NCBI GenBank assembly: GCA_018823005.1
Contig: JAHJJB010000177.1
Location: forward strand, 1 to 39,258
DNA length: 39,258 nucleotides
Reading direction: 5' to 3'
Source of the DNA: Pseudomonadota bacterium
GTDB taxonomy: Bacteria > Desulfobacterota > Desulfobacteria > Desulfobacterales > RPRI01
The notes beneath the pieces were generated by a model that saw only the letters and a list, made by a program, of their open reading frames with translations, was not told the origin of the DNA and did not search any database. Position numbers and translations under genes: made by a program. Positions within the stretch are counted from its first letter, which is position 1. Each line of letters begins with the position of its first letter. Below are positions 24,041 through 31,495 of this stretch, piece by piece.

Positions 24041-25219
24041 ATGATTCAAATATCCTGCGATATCCTTGTTGTCGGCGGAGGCATGGCCGGCATATCTGCT
24101 GCCGTTAAGGCGGCGCGTGAAGGCGCATGCACCCTTCTTGTCGAAAAAAACGGATTCCCCGGAGGGATCCCCGTTTCCGGCATGCATCGTTATATCTGCG
24201 GATTATTTTCAACCGGAGCTCATCTTCCCGTCAAAACCCTGAATGGAGGAATAGCAGAAGAAATCTGCTCGGGATTAAAAAAGCTCTCGTCTGATACCGG
24301 TATCGTTCAGATGGGAAAAGTCTATGTCCTTTCCTTCAGGACAAAAGATCTTGTCGGCATTTTACAGTCATTGAGCGAAAAGCAGGTCGGCCTTGGGATT
24401 CTTTACGGGGAAAAAGTTGTTTCCGTTAAGAAAAAAAACTCGTTTATAAAGAGTGTGACGGCAGAAGGCCAAACCGGAAAGATCAGGATAATACCCCGTC
24501 AGGTAATCGACTGCAGCGGAGACGGAACTGTGATACTCAGGAGCCGGGCAGCACACCAGGTTTCAACGCCCCGTGAGCGCCAGTTGGCTGGTTTTTGTTT
24601 TAAAATAAAAGGCATAAATGACCCCGGAAAGATGGCTCCCATAGGTGTTCCGTATTTCATATCCAGGGCTGTCAGAAGAAAAAAACTCCCCCCATATCTG
24701 AAGTATATAAAATTTTCTTCCGGAGATGTTTCAGATGAAGGCTTTTGTCTCATCAGCATCCCTGCGGGCGGAGGTCAGGGGAAAATATCAAAAGCCATAA
24801 ACTACGCGGCAAAAGTTCACGCTGTTTTGTCAGAGTCTCTTTCCTCGTTCAGCAACTCATATATGGATGAACTATCTCCTGTGATAGTTGAACGTGAAGG
24901 CTTGCGCATGACCGGCGAGTATACTCTCACAAAAGATGATATTCTGTCAGCCCGTAAATTCAGTGACGGCGTTGTAAAAAGCGCATGGCCGATAGAGATA
25001 TGGGATCGGGAAAAGGGCCCTTCTTTCCGGCATCTTGAGCCAGGCACATATTATGAAATTCCATTGCGCTGCCTTAAGTCACGTGACATAAAGAATCTTT
25101 ACTGTGCCGGACGCTGTATATCGGCATCCCCTGAAGCTCTTGGATCAACAAGGGTCATGGGAACCTGCATATCCCTCGGCGAACAGGCCGGGCTTGCTGC
25201 AGCAAAAGAAATGATTTAG
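24041..25219 (+). CDS. FAD-dependent oxidoreductase (FAD_oxidored/fumarate-reductase-like family)
   Basis: A 392-residue flavoprotein. DILVVGGGMAGISAAVKAAREGA (split: VGGGMAG at 11-17) forms the dinucleotide site and LLVEKNGFPGG the next strand. IDCSGDGTVILRSRA lies mid-protein, and NLYCAGRCISASPEALGSTR near the end is a typical C-terminal FAD contact. It belongs to the PF12831-type family, which includes CoB-CoM heterodisulfide reductase A-like and many unassigned oxidoreductases. It is not CrtI-like, so the locus has two distinct flavoprotein types. ATG 24041 begins immediately after the previous stop. Likely role: desaturation, reduction or ring-forming redox step on the chain (inference). 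Confidence 0.82.
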   Translation: MIQISCDILVVGGGMAGISAAVKAAREGACTLLVEKNGFPGGIPVSGMHRYICGLFSTGAHLPVKTLNGGIAEEICSGLKKLSSDTGIVQMGKVYVLSFRTKDLVGILQSLSEKQVGLGILYGEKVVSVKKKNSFIKSVTAEGQTGKIRIIPRQVIDCSGDGTVILRSRAAHQVSTPRERQLAGFCFKIKGINDPGKMAPIGVPYFISRAVRRKKLPPYLKYIKFSSGDVSDEGFCLISIPAGGGQGKISKAINYAAKVHAVLSESLSSFSNSYMDELSPVIVEREGLRMTGEYTLTKDDILSARKFSDGVVKSAWPIEIWDREKGPSFRHLEPGTYYEIPLRCLKSRDIKNLYCAGRCISASPEALGSTRVMGTCISLGEQAGLAAAKEMI

Positions 25220-25220
25220 A

Positions 25221-25249
25221 AAACCCTCGCCTTTTTCCGGTTTTTTTTG
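25221..25249 (+). terminator. Weak terminator-like hairpin
   Basis: AAAACC and GGTTTT can pair around a 13-base loop and are followed by further T residues (eight T in all), just after the FAD oxidoreductase stop. The stem is short and AT-rich. Confidence 0.3.
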
Positions 25250-25267
25250 AAACTGAATAGGATTATT

Positions 25268-26701
25268 ATGAAGATATTGCTTGTAAAACCACACCCTGAA
25301 CTACTGGTGGCAAAGCGGTTGCAGGAAGGCTTCCTTCATCTTGAGCCTCTTGAGCTTGAAATAGTTGCAGGGGGTGTGCCTGATGAAGATGATGTTTTAA
25401 TTATTGATCTCAGCGTTTAACACGAGCCAATCTCGGCTTTCAGAAATACTTTAGCGGAATATTCTCCTGATATGGCCGGTTTTTCGGCGTACAGCACGAA
25501 TGTCGATGCTGTAAAAAATCTCGCAAAGATGGTTAAGGATTTCAACCCCGGTATAGTTACTGTCGTTGGAGGAGTTCATGCTACACTTCTCCCCAAAGAT
25601 TATGCGGTTGAACAGATAGATATCATTGTCCGTGGTGAAGGAGGAACCGTGATGCGGGAACTTGTACGCAGGTTCAAAAACGGTGACTCTCTGCATTATG
25701 AAGACCGCGCTCTTTCCCCGCAAGACCCCCTGTTTAACGGAAAAGCCGAGCTTGCGCCGCCGGTATATCCGTCAGCAGGCGGAATACCTCGTCCCAGAAG
25801 GGATCTTGTGGACAGGTCGAGATACTTTTGCGTCTGGACTTCAAGCCCGACAGGAAGGCTTGACACAATGTTCCCGAGAGTCGCAAGCATGCGCACTTCA
25901 ATCGGGTGCGCTTTTTCCTGTTCTTTCTGTGTTATACCGCATCTTATGCACGGAAGATACCTGCAGAGAAGCCCGAAAGATGTTGTTGATGAGATAGAAA
26001 ACATTCGTGAAGAGCATATTTATTTTGTAGATGATGAGATGTTTCTGAACCCGGAAAGAGTTACCAGGATTGCAGAGCTTCTTATCGAGCGCGGAATTAA
26101 AAAGAAATACATAAGCTGGGCGAGAAGCGACACCATAGTTAAATATCCCGAAGTCTTTACAATATGGAAAAAAGCCGGCCTCGATCTGGTCTATGTTGGC
26201 CTTGAGTCCATGGATAAATCACGCCTCGATGAATACTCGAAGAGGACAAGCGTTGAAACAAATAGAAAAGCCGTGGACCTTTTACGGGAACGGGGAATAA
26301 CCCTTCATGCCGCCTTCATTGTTCATCCTGACTTTACTGTCGAGGATTTCAGGAGACTTGAAAAAGAGGTTTATAATGTACGCCCGGCAGAAGTGACGTT
26401 TACGGTTCTCTCCCCCTCTCCCGGAACAAAATTCTGGCATGACAACAAGCACAGATTTATATGTGATCCCTACCGCTTTTATGACTGCATGCACTCCGTG
26501 CTTCCAACCCGCCTTCCTTTAAAACGCTTTTACCAGCATTTCGGAAGATTAAACAGCCTTGCATTGCGCGCAAACCCCCTTCGGGTCAATAAAGTTAAAG
26601 TTCCTTTTAAGGATCTGGTAAGGGCAATATCCGGAGGAACAAAATATATTTTCTCACTCTACACCATATACAAGGATTACTTGCCGGAGAAAAGCAGGTG
26701 A
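25268..26701 (+). pseudogene. B12-binding-type radical SAM protein 3, interrupted by an in-frame TAA
   Basis: ATG 25268 starts MKILLVKPHPELLVAKRLQE and runs 50 codons to TAA at 25418-25420. The same frame then continues without a break (HEPISAFRNTLAEYSPDMAG) to 26701. Together the halves make one protein of about 476 residues. A B12-binding-type domain with SPDMAGFSAYSTNV and VVGGVHATLLP is followed by a radical SAM barrel with CAFSCSFC (Cys214, 218, 221 counting from 25268) and YVGLESMDKSRL. No frameshift is needed, only one nonsense codon where a CAA, GAA or AAA codon would serve. A shortened protein could start at ATG 25472 (409 residues), losing part of the B12 domain. The cause may be a real mutation or a base-call error. 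Confidence 0.8.
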
Positions 26702-28131
26702 ACATATTTGAAACCATAAAAAAAGAGACTGCCGGTTACGGCGATAAAATCGCGGTTATCGAGGATAATCAGAGCATATCATACCGCGAACTTCTTGATG
26801 CCTCTGAAAACCTGGCTTCTCGGCTGAAAAATCACGGGATGAAACCGGGAGACAGGATCGCCCTGCTCTGTAACGACTCTCTTGATTATATCATTATAAG
26901 CCTTGCAATACTTGCTGCAAAAGCGGCAGTCGTTCCGGTTTCATCCTCTCTTTCATGGGATGAAACTGATGCTGTTTTAAACAGGATAGATGTCAATTGC
27001 CTCATTTTTGACAAGCCGTCTTATACCATAGCTGATGCTGAGCCATTCTTTTCAGGGTTTAACGTCAGCAGGGAGTTTTTCCTGCTCAGCAGAAAAGCGA
27101 GGGATCTTCTTCCGGAAGAATATTATGCCCTGAATCCTGCATTCATAAGATTCTCTTCAGGCACAACCGGTGCGAGCAAAGGCGTTCTTCTGTCGCACGA
27201 ATCGATAATTGAAAGAACGGACGCCGCAGACATGGCGCTTCGCGTGACTCCTGAAGATGTCGTCATATGGGTGCTTTCCATGAGCTACCATTTTGTTGTG
27301 ACCATTCTCCTTTTCTTAAGAAGGGCTTCAACCATTATTCTTTGCGGCAATGATTTTCCTGAATCGTTTATTGAGAATATAAAAAAAAGAGGCGGAACAT
27401 TCACATACGCATCTCCCTTTCATTATCATTTGCTTTCCAATTCGGGCGATATTCCGTCGGACCTTTTCTCCGGTGTCCGAATTGCAATTTCTACGGCGAT
27501 GAAATTGCCGCAGTCAACGGCCGGTGAATTTTCCGACAAGTTCGGTCTCGATCTTTCCGAAGCTTATGGGATAATTGAAGTCGGGCTTCCATTTATCAAC
27601 CTTTCGAGAAACCCTGCAAAAAGAGGTTCCGCAGGAAAGGTTTTGCCCGATTATGATATAAAAATCGAAAACCGGGATAAAAATGGCGTCGGCGAGCTGC
27701 AGGTTAAGGGAAAAGGAATGTTTGATGCCTATTTCTCACCATGGCAAAGCAGAAAAGACGCCATTAATGACGGATGGTTTAATACCGGAGATCTTGGAAA
27801 AGTTGATGATGACGGTTTTCTGTTTATTTCCGGCCGGGATAAAAACGTAATAAATTTTGCCGGCATGAAAATATTCCCCGAAGAGGTGGAATTTGTATTA
27901 AACCGGCATCCTGCCGTAAAGGAATCCCTCGTATACGGAGTTTCCCATCCAAGATACGGGGAACTCCCCTGCGCGAAGATCGTATTTAAGAAAGGAATAA
28001 ATTCCGGATTCGACACAAATGAAATCCGCAGGTTTTGTTACCCTCTTTTAACGTCATATAAAGTCCCAAAGGAGATCCTTCCTGTAAACGAACTTGAAAA
28101 AACTGCAAGCGGAAAAATCAAAAGATGGTAA
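26698..28131 (+). CDS. Acyl-AMP ligase (acyl-CoA/acyl-ACP synthetase, ANL family)
   Basis: A 477-residue adenylate-forming enzyme. The P-loop-like motif is RFSSGTTGASKG (151-162), then EAYGIIEVGLP, DGWFNTGDLG, FISGRDKNVINFAGMKIFPEEVE, and the C-terminal catalytic Lys473 in TASGKIKRW. It activates a carboxylic acid with ATP and loads it on CoA or ACP. In aryl polyene clusters such a ligase (ApeH-type) activates the aromatic starter. No aromatic-acid-forming lyase is present here, so the starter could be any free acid. The GTG start overlaps the preceding stop (GTGA). It is the last gene of the first transcription unit. Confidence 0.93.
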   Translation: MNIFETIKKETAGYGDKIAVIEDNQSISYRELLDASENLASRLKNHGMKPGDRIALLCNDSLDYIIISLAILAAKAAVVPVSSSLSWDETDAVLNRIDVNCLIFDKPSYTIADAEPFFSGFNVSREFFLLSRKARDLLPEEYYALNPAFIRFSSGTTGASKGVLLSHESIIERTDAADMALRVTPEDVVIWVLSMSYHFVVTILLFLRRASTIILCGNDFPESFIENIKKRGGTFTYASPFHYHLLSNSGDIPSDLFSGVRIAISTAMKLPQSTAGEFSDKFGLDLSEAYGIIEVGLPFINLSRNPAKRGSAGKVLPDYDIKIENRDKNGVGELQVKGKGMFDAYFSPWQSRKDAINDGWFNTGDLGKVDDDGFLFISGRDKNVINFAGMKIFPEEVEFVLNRHPAVKESLVYGVSHPRYGELPCAKIVFKKGINSGFDTNEIRRFCYPLLTSYKVPKEILPVNELEKTASGKIKRW

Positions 28132-28208
28132 AAGGAATAAAGCAGACGTCTGAAAAACATAAAGCTGTCTCATCAGTTTGGATAAATTTTTGTGTCACTA
28201 TAAACCAT

Positions 28209-28224
28209 ATTTTGTGGCCAAAAT
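28209..28224 (+). promoter_or_regulatory. Operator-like inverted repeat ATTTTG-TGGC-CAAAAT
   Basis: A perfect 6+6 dyad with a four-base spacer ends five bases upstream of the -35 box of the promoter below. It could be bound by a dimeric regulator; none is encoded next to it. Confidence 0.35.
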
Positions 28225-28228
28225 CCTC

Positions 28229-28257
28229 TTGACACACAAAATCCTTGTTCATATACT
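28229..28257 (+). promoter_or_regulatory. Sigma70-type promoter of the second transcription unit
   Basis: TTGACA at 28229-28234, exactly 17 bases, then TATACT at 28252-28257. The -35 box is perfect and the -10 box is near-consensus. It lies about 165 bases upstream of the activator genes, leaving a long leader (28265-28424) in which no conserved RNA element is recognised. The leader does contain small frames, for example ATG 28351 to TAG 28413. Confidence 0.65.
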
Positions 28258-28424
28258 CCCACCGTGAAAAAGCAATGCCTTATCAAAAATATCAAATATC
28301 AAAAACTTTGCACCACGTGCTGAAGTGACGATGGAGACAGATCATAATTTATGAAATCGCACCAGCATGGCTGTGGAAATCAGCCTCTCCGGATCACCGT
28401 TCGCTCAGGATAGGGATTCCTCGA

Positions 28425-29282
28425 ATGTTCTTCTACTATATCTACCCCGGTCTGTGGGAGACCTTCTTCAGCGGACTGGGAATGGAACCGATTATTTCCA
28501 GGCCGTCCACCATCAAGACGGTTGAGAAAGCCTCTCAAATATCCGAAACAGAACACTGTCTGCCGAATAAACTGTTTGATGCTCACCTTGCCGAACTTGT
28601 CGGGAAGGTGGACATGGTTTTTGTGCCCCGTGTCCTGTCCACCATAAAGAACCATCTCTCCTGTCCAAAGTTTGGTCCGCTTCCCGACGCGGCAAGGGCG
28701 GATATCGCCAGGGAAACGAAAGTCCTGTCTATTGAAATTGACGAAAGCAGGCGACCCTTATCCGAGAGCCTGATGCTTCTTGGAAAACAGTTAAAGAGTC
28801 AAAAGAGTCAAATCAGGTCCGCCATTAACAGCTCATTGAGAGCCATGGATTCGGCAAAGAATCAGCGTGTTCGATCCCAGAAGAAAAAAGGGGGGCTGCA
28901 TTTCCTGCTTATTGGACACCCCTATGTCATTTATGACAACTTTATCGCTGGACCGATTCTACAGAAGCTGGAAAAGATGGGCTGTGAAGTCGAACTGATC
29001 TCTTTTGCGGAGGACGCTCCGGCAAAGAGTTATATCCTGTGGAGCACAGCCAATCTGATTTATCACACGATGAAGACCCTCTCCCGTGAAGAGTATGATG
29101 GGGTGATTCAGATTACGGTATTTAATTGCGGATGTGATTCAATGATGATTGATACATATCGAAGTCTGATGAAAGAAAAGAACATCCCTTTCATGTATCT
29201 CATGGTCGATGAGCATTTGGCCCAGTCCGGGATGGATACACGGGTGGAGGCGTTTGTTGACTCGCTCGGGTGGCGTCCATGA
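28425..29282 (+). CDS. COG3580-type CoA-dehydratase activase-related protein (start uncertain)
   Basis: A 285-residue protein of the activator-of-2-hydroxyacyl-CoA-dehydratase-related family. It shows FYYIYPGLWETFFSGLGMEPIIS, HCLPNKLFDAHLAELVGKVDMVFVPRV (as shorter blocks), CPKFGPLPD, a conserved FNCGCDS and a C-terminal DEHLAQSGMDTRVEAFVD. The family normally begins close to a (K/R)IGIPR motif. Here the codons just upstream of ATG 28425 read LRIGIPR in the same frame, but no usable start codon precedes them. Either translation starts at ATG 28425 and the motif is lost, or an unusual start is used. The stop overlaps the next ATG (ATGA). Cysteines suggest Fe-S binding. In many genomes this unit is fused to the next two. 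Confidence 0.8.
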   Translation: MFFYYIYPGLWETFFSGLGMEPIISRPSTIKTVEKASQISETEHCLPNKLFDAHLAELVGKVDMVFVPRVLSTIKNHLSCPKFGPLPDAARADIARETKVLSIEIDESRRPLSESLMLLGKQLKSQKSQIRSAINSSLRAMDSAKNQRVRSQKKKGGLHFLLIGHPYVIYDNFIAGPILQKLEKMGCEVELISFAEDAPAKSYILWSTANLIYHTMKTLSREEYDGVIQITVFNCGCDSMMIDTYRSLMKEKNIPFMYLMVDEHLAQSGMDTRVEAFVDSLGWRP

Positions 29283-30382
29283 CGTATATGGCTATCCCTA
29301 ACATCGGCAACTACACCATCGCCCTCGCCACAGCGGTCGAATCTCTCGGGATTAAGGCCTGGGCTTCAACCGCCACGACGCCTGAAGCCCTGAAGTTAGG
29401 CATCGAGGCGGCCCCGGAGTCTGTCTGTCTGCCTCTCAAGGCCCATCTGGGCCACTTCATTGAAGCGGACAAGGCCGGTGTAGAATATGCTTTCATGATC
29501 AACAGTGTCGGGACATGCAGACTTCGATACTATCGCCACATGATAGACCAGATCCTCAAGGATCTGGGACTGAAAATAAAGATCTTCGGTCTGGGCTTTG
29601 ATGGATTCAAACCGCCAATCGTACGCCATTTTAATCCCGGACCGATCACGTTTATCAAACCCTTATTCCATTCGGTCTTGAAGATCAAAGTGATTGATGA
29701 ATTGGAGGTGGCCGCCTGGCGAACAAGACCCATCGAAATAACTCCCGGAGAGACCACGCGGATCATGAACAAGTTGCTGGTGGAACTCAGTGAGTCAAAA
29801 ACCATGGCTCAGACCCGGTCCCTCCGAAAAAAGGTTGCCGGGAGTTTCGCAGACATTCCAGTGGATAAAGAGAAACAACCGCTCAAGGTGGGGCTGGTCG
29901 GCGAAATATCTTTTTTGCGCGACAAGTGTTTGAATAAGAACATTGAATATATATTGGGTAGCCAGGGGATTGAGCTGAAAAACTTCTTTCTGCTTGGAGA
30001 AGAGTTAGAGAACATAACGCGAATCATATTCCTCAATCAGAGCCGGAGAAAGTCCCTGTCCCGAATCGCGGACAGATATTTGCAGAATTCGGTTGGGGGC
30101 CATGCCCTCGATTCCGTTGCGAACTCGATCCATTGTGCGGATGAGGGGTATGATGGCATGATTCATCTGTGTCCCTCCGGATGCATGCCTGAAGTCAGCG
30201 TACGACCGATCCTGAAGCGTGTCAGTAAGGACATGGACATTCCCATACTGGAAATGTCTTATGACGAACATACCTGTGCCGTCGGGATTTCGACCCGTCT
30301 GGAAGCCTTTGCCGATGTCCTCATGGAAAGAAGAAAAAACGGCTCCGTCGCCTTTCGCAGGGAGAAGGCCCGCCGTGGGTAA
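29279..30382 (+). CDS. COG3581-type CoA-dehydratase activase-related protein
   Basis: A 367-residue protein whose conserved cysteines occur in PESVCLPLKAHLGHF, GTCRLRYYRHM, LCPSGCMPEVSV and YDEHTCAVGIST. They fit an Fe-S protein of the 2-hydroxyacyl-CoA dehydratase/benzoyl-CoA reductase relatives. Its end, DEHTCAVGISTRLEAFAD, repeats the C-terminal motif of the upstream protein (DEH..xxG..TRxEAFxD), so the two look like ancient paralogues. ATG 29279 overlaps the previous stop; GTG 29270 is the alternative. The products of this trio probably form an ATP-driven low-potential electron system, whose acceptor is not encoded nearby. Codon use appears more GC-rich than in the preceding locus. Confidence 0.82.
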   Translation: MTYMAIPNIGNYTIALATAVESLGIKAWASTATTPEALKLGIEAAPESVCLPLKAHLGHFIEADKAGVEYAFMINSVGTCRLRYYRHMIDQILKDLGLKIKIFGLGFDGFKPPIVRHFNPGPITFIKPLFHSVLKIKVIDELEVAAWRTRPIEITPGETTRIMNKLLVELSESKTMAQTRSLRKKVAGSFADIPVDKEKQPLKVGLVGEISFLRDKCLNKNIEYILGSQGIELKNFFLLGEELENITRIIFLNQSRRKSLSRIADRYLQNSVGGHALDSVANSIHCADEGYDGMIHLCPSGCMPEVSVRPILKRVSKDMDIPILEMSYDEHTCAVGISTRLEAFADVLMERRKNGSVAFRREKARRG

Positions 30383-30386
30383 TCCA

Positions 30387-31490
30387 ATGAAAAACTCCTG
30401 TTACATGGGAATTGATGTCGGCTCCATCAGTACAAATTGTGTTGTCATTACACCAGAGGGTGGAGTCCTTTCTGAAATTTACAGGCGGGGGGATGGCCAT
30501 CCGATCGAGTCGGTGCAGAAGTGTCTGTCCCAACTCACGGCACAGTTGTCTGACGAGTATTGCGTCAAGGGTGTTTGCACAACAGGAAGCGGAAGAGTTC
30601 TTGCCGGCGCGGTCGTCGGCACAGATGTGATTAAAAACGAAATATCGGCCCATGCCCGTGCGACGATACATCTCTATCCTGACGTGCGCACGATATTCGA
30701 AATCGGCGGACAGGACAGTAAGGTCACGATTGTCAGGGATGGAGTTGTTGTCGATTTCTCAATGAACCTGCTTTGTGCTGCGGGCACAGGAAGCTTTCTC
30801 GATTCGCAGGCCAGACGATTGAATATTACGATTGAAGAATTGAGCACCAGGGCGATGACATCGGAAGATCCCACGGACATAGCTGGTCGTTGTACGGTCT
30901 TTGCGGAGTCGGACATGATTCACAAACAGCAGGGCGGGCATGAACAGAAAGACATCATGATGGGACTGTGTCATGCACTTGTCCGAAACTATCTTTCAAA
31001 TGTGTGCAATGGAAAGGAGATCAAACCGCCTATTGTTCTTCAGGGCGGTGTGAGCGCAAACAAGGGAATATGTCGGGCTTTCAAAGAAGCGCTGCAGTGC
31101 GATATCGTGGTTCCACCTTACAATATGGTCATGGGGGCTTATGGGGCCGCCCTGATTGCGTCAAAATCCGGCATCGAAAAGACAAAATATCGGGGAAAAG
31201 AAGCTTCCACGCACATCATTATTACAAAGGGTTTCGAATGCGGGGATTGCCCCAATTGTTGTGAAATTATCGAGGTCCTCGATGCGGATGAAGTCATCGG
31301 AAGAACCGGCGGGCGGTGCGGTAAATGGGAGGGAAGGACGGAACCGCGGGAAGCCCTCAAGGGAACAGGCCCGATTGGTACTGTTTTCGGAACTTCCGCA
31401 GGCGGTCTAACGGAATATGATACCTGCCGACTGCTGGACAATGTCCCTGACCTTATTCAAATAGGCGTTTCCAAAAAGAGAAGGTCGTAA
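30387..31490 (+). CDS. HgdC/BadF-type ATPase, activator of 2-hydroxyacyl-CoA dehydratase family
   Basis: A 367-residue ASKHA-fold ATPase. MGIDVGSISTNCVV is the phosphate-1 motif, followed by CTTGSGR, FEIGGQDSK and LLCAAGTGSFLD. Cys130 and Cys169 (in GRCTVFAESDMIHKQ) have the same 39-residue spacing as the two cysteines that hold the bridging [4Fe-4S] cluster of the HgdC dimer. VLQGGVSANKGI follows. Unlike the roughly 260-residue HgdC it has a C-terminal extension with a cysteine cluster (C285, C288, C291, C292, C311: CGDCPNCC then GGRCGKW) that could bind another metal centre. It lies five bases after the COG3581 gene and six bases before the CrtI-like gene, so all four are one operon. Confidence 0.9.
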   Translation: MKNSCYMGIDVGSISTNCVVITPEGGVLSEIYRRGDGHPIESVQKCLSQLTAQLSDEYCVKGVCTTGSGRVLAGAVVGTDVIKNEISAHARATIHLYPDVRTIFEIGGQDSKVTIVRDGVVVDFSMNLLCAAGTGSFLDSQARRLNITIEELSTRAMTSEDPTDIAGRCTVFAESDMIHKQQGGHEQKDIMMGLCHALVRNYLSNVCNGKEIKPPIVLQGGVSANKGICRAFKEALQCDIVVPPYNMVMGAYGAALIASKSGIEKTKYRGKEASTHIIITKGFECGDCPNCCEIIEVLDADEVIGRTGGRCGKWEGRTEPREALKGTGPIGTVFGTSAGGLTEYDTCRLLDNVPDLIQIGVSKKRRS

Positions 31491-31495
31491 ATATC

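Noticed and set aside
25268-26701. Selenocysteine or pyrrolysine read-through of the internal stop
   Set aside because: The codon is TAA, not TGA or TAG, and TAA serves as the normal stop of other genes in the window.
2017-28131. Carotenoid biosynthesis cluster, because of the CrtI-like proteins
   Set aside because: No phytoene synthase, GGPP synthase or cyclase gene is seen; the surrounding enzymes are fatty-acid/type II PKS, so CrtI-like is a fold assignment only.
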